Shown: positions 1 to 12,400 of the stretch, piece by piece
How positions within the stretch are numbered: the first letter of the stretch is position 1
Layout: each line of letters begins with the position of its first letter
DNA from: Engraulis encrasicolus
Taxonomy: Eukaryota > Chordata > Actinopteri > Clupeiformes > Engraulidae
Length of the DNA: 64,000 nt
Assembly: GCF_034702125.1 (NCBI RefSeq)
Contig: NC_085860.1
Span: forward strand, 51,030,936 to 51,094,935
Direction: 5' to 3'
The notes under the pieces: generated by a model
Seen by the model: the letters and a program-made list of their open reading frames with translations, nothing else
Databases searched by the model: none
Told to the model about the DNA's origin: nothing
Program-made: the position numbers and the translations under genes

Positions 1-923
1 GAGCTTTATTTCTGAATGCAGACGTTTGTGTTTGGCGGTATGGTTCTGTTTGGAGGAAGTTCCCCGGCTTCTCCATGAGTTCCATGGAAGCCAAGACAGG
101 GAACAGCAGCATCCTCAGGTGGAGTGCCTTCCATTTAGCTGGAGAGGCAACATACCCCTTAGAACAGCGCAAGCAACAATGACAACAGTATGACATTGTT
201 TGGCAATGATTAGTCTGGTGGAGCAGGGGAGGTGGTGGGTGCAAAACAAGCAGTTAAAAGCAGTGACAGGAAAACAAATTTGGTAGTTTAAGTAAAGCGC
301 GCCAGAGGTCAGCATCCAATTGCGAGCAGTAGCTGATTAACCAAGCGCAGCTGATTGGTGGAGAGCTGTATGTGCAGTAGGGCGCGTTGACTACGTGGTC
401 TGCCAGAGCTAACACAGGCTGCTTGATTTGTTGCTTGATTTGCTTGATATTCCTGAATAAGATAACGCTTGTTAATGGGCAGCATGATTTCTGGAAATAA
501 ACTACTAAAGAAAATGACATGCCTTACATTTTAAGGTAGGTTCTGTAACATTTTTAGTAGTTTATTTACAAAATCTATGCTGCCTATTCAAAAATGTCCT
601 AAAACGTGCGTCTCACCTATTTGACATGAACAAAGCTGAAGGCAACAGCCCTTTTGCTCCACCGCGGCAAAAGTGGCTGCACGTCAGGCATGCAACTTCT
701 CTTCTGTAGTCCAAATAATTAAATAACTTTGTGAGTAAATAAATAGGTGAGGCGCACGTTGTAATCTAATTAACCAGTCTTGCATAGAAACTACAATACC
801 GTTTCTTGCCTGACGAAAGTGAGTGGTCTAAGACACTCCATCCAAATCTTTCAAATTCGCAGCAATCGTGTGAAATCCAGGGTACGTGTCAAACGGAATC
901 AGGATTTAGCTTTTTGCATGTTA

Positions 924-1733
924 GAAGTGCACTGTGTAATAATTTTAGCAGTTTATTCCCGGAATACATGCTGCCCATTCACAAATGTTATCTTTTTCAA
1001 GAATTCTTACCCCCACCATCAAATTCTAAGTACACATTAACCCTACACTCAAGCAGCTTCACTGGCTCCCGATGAAGTCACGCATCACCTACAAAATCTT
1101 ACTCCTTACATACAAATCCCTCAATGCTCTTGCTCCCCAGTACATCTCTGATCTCATCCAGCAGCACTACAAACCAAGGTCCCCCAGGTCCTCTGGCAAG
1201 GACCTGCTTGTCATCCCCCGTTCCATGCTACGGACTTTTGGTGACAGAGCCCTCTCTGTTGCTGTTCCCACCCTTTGGAACAGTCTACCTCTCCATATCC
1301 CCCAAGCCCCCATACTGGCTACATTCAAAAAGCACCTAAAATCACATTTATTTACTGAGGCCTATGGACCTTAACCACCCTGCCCCAACCCCTCGCCCGC
1401 CCTACTACCCCCTCCTTTCTTCTCCTCTCTATTCCCCTGCCCATCTACTTTTAAAATGTGACCTTGGGTTACTTGAAAGACGCTGTATAAAACCAAGTTA
1501 TTATTATACTGGGAAAATTGCACTTTTCATACATGAAAAGGTGAATCTTCCTCATGTCTGCCATTTTGAATTTCCAGAAATAAACATTTTTAGCTGCAAA
1601 AACCTACTGTACTTTGGTCATACTGCTGAATATTAGTTAATTACTTTGTAAATATTCATGAAAATCTGGCAATAAGAACCACAGTTGGAATGAACAGCAT
1701 AGTGGCCACCATCCTACACAGGAGTGCAACAAT
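924..1733. mobile_element. TTAA-type MITE split by a LINE insertion
   Basis: The left end reads AGAAGTGCACTGTGTAA and the right end CCTACACAGGAGTGCA, matching in inverted orientation the termini of the intact elements at 45130-45496 and 51268-51618. Internal phrases such as the one around GGCAGCATGAATTCTGG also recur in inverted form. The body is interrupted at about 1030-1506 by a LINE fragment, so this copy predates the LINE. Confidence 0.6.
1045..1506 (+). mobile_element. LINE (L2/Rex1-like) 3' fragment
   Basis: A continuous frame from about 1054 to the stop at 1372-1374 encodes the C-terminal end of a non-LTR retrotransposon reverse transcriptase: QLHWLPMKSRITYK, then LAPQYISDL, LWNSLPLHI and a final FKKHLKSHLF. 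These are the recurrent end motifs of fish L2/Rex1-type LINEs. A short 3' tail ending in GTTATTATTAT follows. It is 5'-truncated, as most LINE copies are. Exact clade not determined. Confidence 0.85.
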
Positions 1734-1957
1734 AGTTCATAACAGGAACTTTTATTTATGAGGTTTGTGACTGGACATTAGAGTAAAATGTATTTTAGCA
1801 TTTAACCCCATTTGACCTATGGGCACTGGAGGAGGTGCGGCAGGCAGCAATGCCCAGCAGGTATTAACAGCTACCTGTACAATCCCCTGACTGTCTTTAC
1901 CAACTAGGGACTCACTAATTCGACGCCCTTTCAGTACTTACCGCTTATTTCATACGA

Positions 1958-2030
1958 CCCTAACCCTAAACCTAACCCTAGCCTTAACCCTAAACCTAAC
2001 CTTAACCCTAAACCTAACCCTAACCTTAAA
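1958..2030. repeat. Interstitial telomere-like (CCCTAA)n tract
   Basis: About twelve consecutive units of CCCTAA or one-base variants (CCTAA, CCTTAA, CCCTAAA, CCCTAG) run head to tail. The vertebrate telomere repeat is TTAGGG/CCCTAA, so this is a short, degenerate interstitial telomeric sequence or a simple repeat derived from one. Confidence 0.85.
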
Positions 2031-2849
2031 TCGCTTGTTTGAAATGTTTGATTACCATGTGACGTACCACGTAAGTACAGAGAGGGCGTCAAACTAGTGG
2101 GTCCCTCGCCAACAAGGTGGAACTGCAAGCTTATTGGCTGCAATGGGTACCAATCAGAGTGAGCTTTCTCATATGTTCAAGTGTCTCTGGTACCACGGTC
2201 TGAAGGTAGAAGGGCGTGTCTCAGGCACCCAAGAGAGTGGACAGACAGAGAGGAGGGACTTTTGTCAACTGACACGTTTGTTGTTTCTTGTATGTAGGCT
2301 ATATCTTAATTTGAGTTTATAATGCTTCAGTTCAATCTTGAATAGTTAAATAATGTTATGCAATAAGTTGTGTTATATATTGAATAATACCAACACTTCT
2401 AGCCTGAGAGATAGATTGGCAAATACATTTCGAATTTGAAGGTTACATATGCAAATTGTGATTATGATTGGTCTACGAAAACTTCAATGTTCAAAATTAA
2501 TAGTCTGTTTGAAAGAAAGAAAAAAAGCGGAAGATCATTATTTTGGTGAACGAAAAATTAGTGATTGGGCCAAAAAAAAGTTGCTAAGAGCATCTGTAGT
2601 AGAGATGACTTTGGTTAGTCCAGTAAATTTGCACAAGAGAGTGTGCCTGTCTGATAAGCATGCACAAGTAAGCAAGAAGAGAAGCAGACGATCTCGGAGT
2701 AGATATCTGTGCTCTGTTATGTGTTATGTCTTCATGGAAATTATACTGTGAAATGTGTTCTATTTGAATGAAAAACAAATTATTGACAGCATTTTGACAT
2801 ACATAGATTACCTACGCGAAACAAAGCTTTGGTCTAAAAAATCTTTCCC

Positions 2850-3033
2850 CCCAAAAAACTAGCTGGACCCATTCAACCCAATGATACATGCTAGCTTAGA
2901 GGCTAGTAGATGTTAAACTAGCCAAACACACACAATAATGGGTCAAAGTGGCTAGTATGTTGGTCTTTTCTACCAGCCAAACTGAAATTTCTCCAGCATT
3001 TTGCCATTTGGCTGGTCTTAATTTAGAGTCCTG
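2850..3033. mobile_element. Degenerate hAT-like element fragment
   Basis: The end TTAATTTAGAGTCCTG and nearby TTTGGCTGGT match the right end of the 17361-18973 element (TTAATTTAGAGCCCTG). A convincing left terminus was not found. Read as a decayed, probably truncated copy. Confidence 0.45.
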
Positions 3034-4725
3034 CATGCTATCTTAGAGGTACCAGTTGCGTTGTCAGAATCAGAGAATGGCTGGAATAATAGGCGAAGAA
3101 GGCTAAAGCAAAATAATTTAGCTCAAGTAGAGAAGGGAGAGGAGCCCATTTCCAGAAATGATGGAATATTTCTACACAGTGCTGTGTGTTTCTGTAAGAA
3201 TGGAGATTGTTTGATGACCCAGAAATGATACTGTTGCTGTTATCTCGGTAAAAGTTTCAGATAGAGTGCTGTAATTGAAGCAAAATGTGCTGCAACAAAG
3301 TATTTGTTCAAGGGTGTGTATATTTATGCAGCATCTTAATTTTCAGATTTTTTATTTTATCTATTTTATTTATTTTATTTTTTATTTTTTCCCTTTAAAC
3401 CTTTGAGTTTGTTTCTCAGTTGCGTTGTTCAGGTTAATAGTTAAGATTGAAGGTGGAAAAAGCTGTGAATTTATTAGTCTTTCTGTCATTTATTTTACAT
3501 AACAAAAGCCTGAAATTTGATGAGGGGTGTGTAGACTTTTGAGACCCGCTGTGCGTCCTCTCAGGTGTGAAGGGGAAATTGTGTTGATCAAGATGTAGAA
3601 GAAGTATTAGAAGTAATAGAAGTATTATGTTTTGCTGGTGATTCTTTGTGTTGTCTGTACCAGAGCATTATGTTACAAAAACTTTGAAAAATAAAATGCA
3701 TTTAAAAAAAAAAGAGTTAGGTGTATCAGTGTTACATACAGTGATATTCAGTATGTGGGTCAATGGCTTGGTGCAATTTTTTGTGTACGTATGCTTTTAG
3801 AAAATAGGAAAAGGTTCGAATTTGAAAAAGGAAGAAGAAAAAAGCCTCACTTATATTTTTAAGTTCTAGCATGATTTATTTCAGTATACCGGTATTCGAT
3901 TTTGAAAGAATGTCATGGAGAAATATGGATACAAAAATATATATATATATATTTCTACCTGTCCAAAAGTGGACAAATTCTCAAGAAAATAAATTGTTAA
4001 CTAGTTTTTTGTTTTTTTTAGGTGCAAATATTTAGCAGTTTCGTTACAGAATTCATGCTGCCAATTCACACGTTACCTTTTTCTCAAACCACCATCAAAT
4101 TTTCTCGGGGAATGGCTCTTTTCATTCATTAAAAGGTGGATCTTCTCCATGTCTGCATTTTGAATTTCCAGAAATACACATTATTAGCTGCAAAACTGAC
4201 TGGCTTTGGCAAAAAAAAGAAAAAAGCCAATAGGCCGCACTGTTTCATTTAGCAGCTTAACTTTTCTGAATATTATTTCAAATTTGGGTAATTGTGTCTG
4301 TCTGGTTCTCAGTCAGTAAGACAGTATTCAGTATTCAGTTTTCAGTCGGCATTTTGTTCATTTCAGTTAAACGACTTTAGGTACAGGGACTGTAGAGACA
4401 TTGTAGAAAATGTGACAACACCATCCCATTGGAGGGCATTTAATTGTTAATTAACAAAGCTGCAAGTGGTAATTCAGGCAATTCTGGACCTGTGGCTCTT
4501 AGCACTGAGAATGGTATGGTAGAAATAGTCCTGAATCATTTTTAGGGCAGACAGAAAATGTCTGTTGATGTTACAGTATGTGCACACGTGTGTATGAGTG
4601 TCTCAGGCAGACTACTCGCCACACTGGTTTGTAATAAACGCTGCCCAGAAAAGAAAATGGTTAAAAATAAATAAATACATAAAGTGAGGACAAGCAAAAC
4701 TGTATTAATTGGAGAAAAAAACATG

Positions 4726-4843
4726 TGTGATGAAGCGGTATGCACACAATGCCTGAGGAAGATCCCTGTTTGATCGAAACGTTGCCGTATGTTATAAAGT
4801 ATTTTTGGAGTTAATACACAGTGTGCAGACCGCTTCATCACAC
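4726..4843. mobile_element. Short palindromic MITE
   Basis: Inverted ends GTGTGATGAAGCGGTATGCA and, about 100 bp on, GTGTGCAGACCGCTTCATCA enclose CCTGAGGAAGATCCC and GATCGAAACGTT. Similar GAAG...GTCGAAAC phrases recur near 9770-9840 and 33270-33300. Confidence 0.65.
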
Positions 4844-5050
4844 TACTTACTACCTTTTGTCTGGCACCTGGACAACTACTTGTGGATGTGCGCACCCTAC
4901 TTCTAAACACAGAAAAAAAACATGTGGACAGTATTGAAATAATAAACGCCTAAACAGCCAGCCCTCGTGCTGTAGCTTTGTTTTCTTCTTATTGCCTGGC
5001 TTCCTGTTAGGTAGGTGTGGGGCCAGGTATGCAATGGCAGGCACCATTAC

Positions 5051-5181
5051 CCAATGTCAAGTGTTCTAGTCTTGGTAGTGCGTGAAACGCCTAGTGATTG
5101 GATACTTCGCTGAGTTCACCAAAGAGAATCCAATCACTGGGTTTTTCACTCACTACCAAGGCTAGAACACTTGACATTGGG
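5051..5181. repeat. Near-perfect palindrome (snap-back MITE)
   Basis: Arms of about 50 bp are almost exact reverse complements: the left begins CCAATGTCAAGTGTTCTAG and the right ends CTAGAACACTTGACATTGG. The arms continue inwards through CTTGGTAGTG and CACTACCAAG to ATTGGAT and ATCCAAT, leaving a loop of about 30 bp. Confidence 0.85.
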
Positions 5182-5287
5182 AAATAGTGACTGTCTTTAT
5201 CTTGATGTGTGCTAGTCTGCCTGCAATGTATATGTATGGTATGCAGAGGGCGCCACACACACATCACATGCGTCTAACATTTGTCAA

Positions 5288-6356
5288 GGGGGTATTTCAA
5301 GAACCTACGGTAGCTTGCTGTAATATAAGCCAGGTTAAAGGAGAAGTCCAGATTTTTTTAACATTAAGGCCATTTTCTGAGTGGTCTGCAATGTTTTAGA
5401 GTCCCCCTCACCGTTTATTTCATGTTTGCTGCAGTCTCTGTTACTTGACTGATTTGGATTTGATCTCAACCAGCTTTAGAATGGTCGTCTATGAGCACCT
5501 GCAACTCTGTTCTTAAAATCACCTTAAACATTTGTTTTCGAAATTCTACCGCTCACAAAGTGGTTAGGGGTGTTCACTAGCAGTCCCTAACAAGTTTAAA
5601 GGCGAAATATGGCTTCTGTCATTTTTTATTTGCCATTTTGTGAAAGTGAAAGTGAAACTTAATTTACAAATTGCTTCATAAAATACACATAAAACACGAC
5701 AGATGCTATATTTCGCTACAAAAATTGTTAAAGAACACCAGTGAATACTGCTGAACACTTGCTGAGTTGCATATTCTTGAAAACAAATGTTAAAGGTGAT
5801 TTTAAGAAAAGAGTTGCAGGTGCCCATAGACGGCCATTCTAAAGCTGGTTGAGATCAAATCCAAATCAGCCTAATAACAGAGACTGCAGTAATCATGAAA
5901 TAAACGGTGAGGGGGACTCTAAAACATTGCAGACCACTCAGAAAATGGCCTTAATGTTCAAAAAACTGGACTTCTCCTTTAAGTCAACCTGGAGGTAGTG
6001 GTAAACCATGTAATACAAGAGCCTCATTTTCTTAACTAATTGGCACCTGTGGGCGATGTATTAGCAGGTTTACTACCTCCGGTAGGTTTATCACTTAACC
6101 CATTTTAGTCCTTATTTGGGACAGGGTGCCCTCTGCCTATTAAATCCTAAATATCTCAGCCTCTGAAGCGCATAGAAACATGAAATAAGTTGCATTTAAA
6201 AGCTAGGACACTCATTTTGCATTAGAATGTGTTCATTCAGTTCTAACATACCCACATGTTTTTTTTTTAAAAAAAAACCTCAAATCTCAATTACCTGAAT
6301 GCAACATTGATGTGTCGAAAGGCTAAACTGGGTTAACCAGCTTCTTGGAATACCCC
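5288..6356. mobile_element. MITE with GGGGTATT termini hosting a nested element
   Basis: The left end GGGGTATTTCAAGAACC and right end GCTTCTTGGAATACCCC form a terminal inverted repeat. Related sequence recurs at about 40905-41510. A second palindromic element (5339-5978) is nested within it. Confidence 0.6.
5339..5978. mobile_element. Palindromic TTAA-flanked MITE
   Basis: Both sides carry TTAA (5335-5338 and 5979-5982), the target duplication of piggyBac/Kolobok-type elements. The ends AGGAGAAGTCCAG and CTGGACTTCTCCT are inverted, and the symmetry continues for about 200 bp on each arm, leaving a loop of roughly 200 bp. Confidence 0.85.
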
Positions 6357-6409
6357 ACAGGTTGCTATCCCTGATTGCGCTTGTTTTTACTCTTGTGTAT
6401 TTTTGCCAG

Positions 6410-6481
6410 TGAAAGTGAGTGCAGTGAGGAGCGGGGACCAACGCTGGCAGATGAGTGCATGGCAGAACTGCAGATGTTCAG
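6410..6481 (+). CDS. tdrd12: tdrd12 visible exon 1 (linker)
   Basis: Acceptor TTTTTGCCAG, donor GTCAGA. The exon encodes ESECSEERGPTLADECMAEL and ends in mid-codon (AG). It begins with the last base of a split codon, so an upstream exon must exist outside the window. No known domain; acidic linker after the N-terminal Tudor region. Confidence 0.75.
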
Positions 6482-9400
6482 GTCAGACTCTGTTTTTTGT
6501 TGTTGTTGTTGTTGTTTTTCATTACATGCATGTGCACCTGAATGCATGCTTGCATAACGTGAGTATGTGTGTGTCTGTGTTTGTCTGTTTCAGTGTAACA
6601 GGCTTTTAAAGTCCTGGTGCAAACACACAGGTTTCAATAGCATTGCAGAGCACTTTCAAAATCAAGTTATCAATAGTTTCACTGGACACTGACAGCTCAT
6701 TGTTAGCAAACAAGCCCAATAGATCCAACAATGAATATTATAGTGTGGCTTCGACAAATAGAAGTCAATCATAGTCACCAGTCGACAGTGGTAAATGTCC
6801 GTGCCACTGTGCGAAGTTTTATTGAAATTAGGGATGCACCGATACCGATACTGGTATCGGTATCGGCACCCGATACTGCTCATTATACTCGTACTCGTAC
6901 TCGTCAAGCACTTGCCGATACCAGAAACGATACTGCTACAGTATTACACAAAACAATGCAAAATCATGTCACGTTCTGTGGACTTGAAAGCAACATGGAA
7001 AAAAGTGCCACCTCATATTTACAAACATTCAAATTTACCTGGAAATCTACAATAAAAATATCACAGGTGGAAAAAAACAAGGCCATGCATGTATTTGGTG
7101 GTAAAAGGTATCGGTATCGGTATCGGCAAGTATTCACATTAATGTACTCGTACTTGTATCGGTTTTCAAAAAAGTGGTATCGGTGCATCCCTAATTGAAA
7201 GCAATGGAATCGAATGTTGGCTGAGCATTGCTCTGCCCTTTGTTGGAACCCGGTGTGCAGGCGGCTTAAGGTGATACTGTCCCATTTTTGGAAATAAGCT
7301 TGTTTTACACCTCCCCTTGAGTAAAATAATAGGGTTTTACCGTTCTCCTGTACTTTCAACGGTTCTCTGGGTATGGCAGTGCAAATTTGACCTCCATGCT
7401 AACAGTTAACATTGAGTCCTATGAGACCGGCTAACTGGTCTCATAGGACTCAATGTTAAGTGTTAGCTTGGAGGTGAAATGTGCACTGCCATAACTAGAA
7501 AACGGTTGGAAGTACAGGAGAACGGTAAAAGCCTATTATTTTACTCAGTAAAATAAGCTTATTTCCAAAAATCACTTTAAATCCTTGCCTCTGTCTCCCA
7601 CAGGTTTCTGAGGTTTATGAACCCTGATGCTGTTGGGGAGTGCCTAGCCAAGGTAACTAATCCCTACACAGCATTATTATTATTATCATGTTTATTATTG
7701 TTGTTGTTATAAAAAATCGTAACTGCATACCCTCTGCCTGTAGCACTTACTTTTGTGATATTTCAAGTATTATGAGGCATACTTGTAAATAAACCAACTA
7801 TGCGTCCAGTTAGCTGGCCAGGATCTCAGAGAGGGCTGACCAAAACAAACATCAAGGGTAGAGTGAACAATACAACTGCATGTTGAAAATTGGCTGGAAT
7901 GTTCCTTTGATGATGTGTTTCTGCATACACTATTGTATGTCCATTCAGGCAGACCAGGGCTATGTGTCTGACGGAGGGGACGTCCCCAGCCAGTTCCTAG
8001 CTGAAGTTGCCCAGGGGCAGTGGAAGGAGGTGGCAGAGCAGGAGATCCGTATGACGGAGCAGGAGAGAGCACCTCCCCCTCCTCCACCTCCACCTCCCTG
8101 TCCTGATGTGATGCCTCCTCAGGATGGGGCGCCTCCTCCTCCTTCTCTCCTTCCTCATCTTGAGATGCCTCCTCAGCACATCACTGCTGCTCCTCTCGCT
8201 CCTGCTCAGATGCCTTCTCAGATGGCACCGCCTCCTCCTTCTCTCCTCACTGTTATTGAGACGACTGCTGCTCCTCTCCGTCTGGCTGAGATACCTTCTC
8301 AGATGACACCTTCTCAGATGACATATCCTCCTTCTCTGCTTACTACTGAGATGCCTTCTCAGAAGATCACTGCTGCTCCTGTCCGTCTGGCTGAGATACC
8401 TTCTCAGATGGCACTTCCTCCTCCTCTGCTTACTACTGAGATGCCTTCTCCAGAGCGAGTGTCTCCTTCCCCTCCTCTCCCACAGCTTGAGACGCCTCCT
8501 CAGGAGCGAGCGTCTCCTTCCCCTCTTCCACAGCTTGAGATGCCTCCTCTTGAAATACCGTTCCATGAGCTGAACAGTCCATTACCTTTGCCACCGGCGG
8601 CGGCACACACTGATGTTGCTCCGTAAGAACCATTTTGGACCCTACATATACTACATACTGTACATGTACTGTAACACTGTAAATGCTCATTGTTAACATC
8701 TCTTCGGTTTGGTGTTCAATGAATTCATTAACAGATCTATGAAGTAATGGTAACACATTATTTTAGGGATACATCTATTAGCACTAATACATACAATGTT
8801 CCTGTATAAGTAACTTGTAAGGCATGTACAAAGCAAAATCAAACATTTGTTAGGCATGTATTCGCAAATGTAAGGGATTTATTACCAATTTAACCTTAGT
8901 AAGGACCTAGTAGACCTTAGCATTTGCTTAGTACATGCCTTACAAGTTACTTATGCAGGCATTAACAATGTATGTATTAGCGCTAATAGATGTATCCCTA
9001 AAATAAAGTGTTACCGAAGTAATTTAGGTGACTACCCAAATGTTACTGCTGTTGAAATTAAACATATATTGTGATTTTTTTGTCCTTAAAGGTTATCTGC
9101 GGATGACTCTGGTGGCCCCCGTGTTCGCGACTGGAGCATGGGTGAGCTGAAGCACAAGAAGCCCAGAACGGAGGATGAGCGCATGGCTTCTCGGTAAGTC
9201 CACAACACTTCATGCGCTTCAGGTGGTCAACATTTTCCAAAATAGTAACAATTTAAAGTAATTATAACAGCTACATTTTTATTTTATTTATTTTTTTTAA
9301 AAAGAAAAAAGATTAATTCTGAGCAACATTTAACACTGCTGACAAAATGCAGAATTCAGACTTCCGTGGGTTGTTGTAGTTGTGTGTGTGTTGTAAAGTA

Positions 9401-12400
9401 GTTGTGTGTGTGTGTGCGTGTGTGTGTTTTTGCGAGCAATTGGGCAAGGCAGTAAAGGGTGTTTGTGTCTGCAGCTTGATGGAGTATCTCAACCCTGGCC
9501 CACTGAATGTAAAGGAGGAGGCGGACGACGACGTGCTGGTAAGCAGTTTAATACCTGCGCAAGAGCTATCTCGCCGCAGGAGCTGTCTCACCTCACGCGT
9601 CACACTTAACTTTGGAAAGGAGGTCACTTGCGCTCTAGCTTTCTTGGTGCTCATAGTCTGGGACTGTATTTAGTTTGGAGCAAGCTGGTCCACTTCAAAG
9701 GAGACTGGGCCAAGGACGACTGGATCACACAGGATAAGTTTTTCTTATTTCAGCTAGTGAGAGCATGACTAACGTTTCGACGCAGTGCGTCTTCATCAGA
9801 GTCAGAGTCTTTTTGCGTCGAAACGTTAGTCATGCTCGCACCACAATAAAATCAGAAAAACGTATCCTGTGTGCTCCAGTCGTCCTTGGCCCAGTCTCCT
9901 TTGAAGTGGACCAGCTTGCTCCACACTTTTAACTTTGTTAAGCGTTTTGGAAATGTAGGAAGACCTCTTGATAGTATCAACTATACTCTTCAATGATGTT
10001 TATATTAGTCAATCAACTTTTAGTCGTTTGCATGTCTCACTGGTAACTTTAATCTGCTTTTGTTAGTGTTTTCTTTTTCTGGTGCTGCAACCTCCCTGTC
10101 TCCATGACTAAGTTCTCTTTGGTGGAGACTAAAGCGGCGTACACACACATTGCTAGCTTCTCGCTTGCTCGCCTACTTGCCACTCTTTCATGGAACGTTC
10201 GCTGGAAGTTCCCGTGGCTTTAACTGCCAATGAACAGGCGAGAAGTACCGAACCCTGCATTCCAATTGGTTACTCGCTTACTCGCCTCGCTCGAAGATAA
10301 GATATTTTCAACTCGGGATCCGCCCACATCGCATCGCTTGTACAGTACTCGCCTGCTAGTCTCGCTGGAACACATTGACATTCTGTTGACTTCATTTGCC
10401 AAGCGAGTAACTAGCAGCGACGTGTGTGTACGGCCCTTAATAAGAAACCACTCAACCTTGGTTTGTGTTGTATTTCAAATTTGTGGTATTCCTTATGGTC
10501 ATTTGTCCTCCTGATGACCTCTGCTATCCCCCCTGAAGGTCGTTCCTGTGGTCCCTAAAAGAGATGGCGTCCTGCTTCATTCTTCTGCTGCTGTTGATGC
10601 CTGGCACAGCCTGGCTCAGTCTTCTCTCTCCAAGTACTTCAAAAGGGTAATGTCCTGCTTTTTGTCGTACTGGCTTGTGGACTGTTTTACTCAGAAACAG
10701 TGACCTCAATGTACTGTACCCATCAGAATGGTGGATGAGCTTAACAACTAGCAGATTTAACTCACAGACTATTCAAATCAGTATTTGTCAGATCGTATTG
10801 TTTAACAGGGTTTATTACGGTGAAATATACTGCTAGTGCATAGTTAATTTGTAAGGCTGGATTTTTTTAGAGCTGTTTTATGTTGTTACCGTGTTGAGCC
10901 CTCCCCAACAACTCAACACAAAACTCGATACACAGACAAAGTGTTGTGAGTGGAAGAAAGAGTCAGGACACATTCATGGCCAAGCTACAAATGATGCCTT
11001 TTCATGTTGATGACTGAGCTACGATTATCCCTTTTTGCTGCGACACTAGACCCGTCCAACCCACCAGGCGAAATTATTACATTACATTACATTGCACTTA
11101 GCTGACGTTGTATCCAAAGCGACTTACAGTTATTTAGGTACAGGGTATTGGTTACCGGTCCTGGAGCAACGTGGGGTCAGGTGCCTTGCTCAAGGGTGTT
11201 TCAGCCATGGATGAAGGTGCTGGTAAGGGTGGGATTTTAACCGGCAGCCCTCTGATCCAAAGGCTAGCGCTGAGCCATGGCTGCCCCAGCGAAATAACTC
11301 TTTTCTGCTGCTGCAGTTGGTCTCCTCTACTGTATCTTACCTGCTGCAGTTGGTCTCCTCTACTGTATCTTACTTGCTAGTCCAGTGGTTCTCAAAGTGT
11401 GGTCCATGTGATACCTCAAGTGGTCCACAGGGGATTTTATTCAAATACAGTCAGCATTTCCAAGAGAAGCTTGTGTAGGCTATATTTTTAATGCTATAAA
11501 GTAAACATATCTAAACTAGATCTGTAACGTATGTATATAAAAAAAATAAGCAACCTAAATGTGAAGTTGCAATGCATAAAACTTGTAGCAAGAGTTGGCC
11601 TATCATATCAATTCACAAGTGGTCCCTGCTCAAAACAATGTCAAAAAGTGGTCCTAGGTCTGAAAAAGTTTGAGAAACCCTGTACTAGTCTCTTTTGTCT
11701 GCAGTACCTGAAGGGGAGAAAGGAGCCTGTGATTGACGTAGGGCTGCGGTACTGCTGGCCCCCGGTGCTGCGAGGCAGCAACACGCTGATCGTGGCGCAC
11801 GCCGCCCAGGACCCGCTCGTCTACCTGCCGCCGCTCATCACCCTCATGCAGAACACCTCCGACCTCAGCTCCCGCGCCAGACACTCCACGGTGAGATGCC
11901 AATGCCGAGCAGGCTGCTTTGCTGGCCATGCCAGAGTTACATAGAGACGTGGAGCAGGGAGTCATCCAACTTTTAATCAAACCTGGATTGACTACCGTAA
12001 TCAATTGGGCCATCTTCCGTGGAAGAAAAACTTAAGTGTTCAATGACTTATGTGATCAATGTGTAATGAGTAGGTCTAATATGTTATGTACCGGTAAACA
12101 GAACATAGTTTGGTTTCAAGAACGTTCTGGCTGTGAAATGAACGATGTTACTGTAAATAAGAATGACTGGCTACCACCATTTTTGTATCCACCTTTCACT
12201 CCACCTTTTGGTAAACCACCTTTTTTTTTAATTATGCAAATCTCGCTTTTCTGAAGGGTTTGTTAACCATTTACAGGCCACTGCTTATTGGTCAAATGTC
12301 AATCGTGATGTCACTATCTGTGTGAGCCTGATTTCTCCTGATTAATTTCATATAACCCACTTGGGTGTACACCCTTGTAGAGAGACATGGCAGGGGCACT

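Larger units (their letters stand above)
1..6409. other. Repeat-rich DNA before the first visible tdrd12 exon
   Basis: No exon of tdrd12 or of any other gene could be supported here. Because the first visible tdrd12 exon begins in mid-codon, this stretch is presumably a tdrd12 intron (inference). It holds pieces of TTAA-type MITEs, a LINE 3' fragment, a degenerate telomere-like tract, several palindromic MITEs and A/T-rich sequence. Short open frames in it have no recognisable protein content. Confidence 0.6.

Noticed and set aside
2449..2751. 100-codon lysine-rich frame
   Set aside because: A-rich sequence, no similarity recognised, no splice consensus fitting tdrd12 phase.
7997..8566. 189-codon minus-strand arginine-rich frame opposite exon 3
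   Set aside because: Antisense shadow of a proline-rich repeat; no splice or start context.
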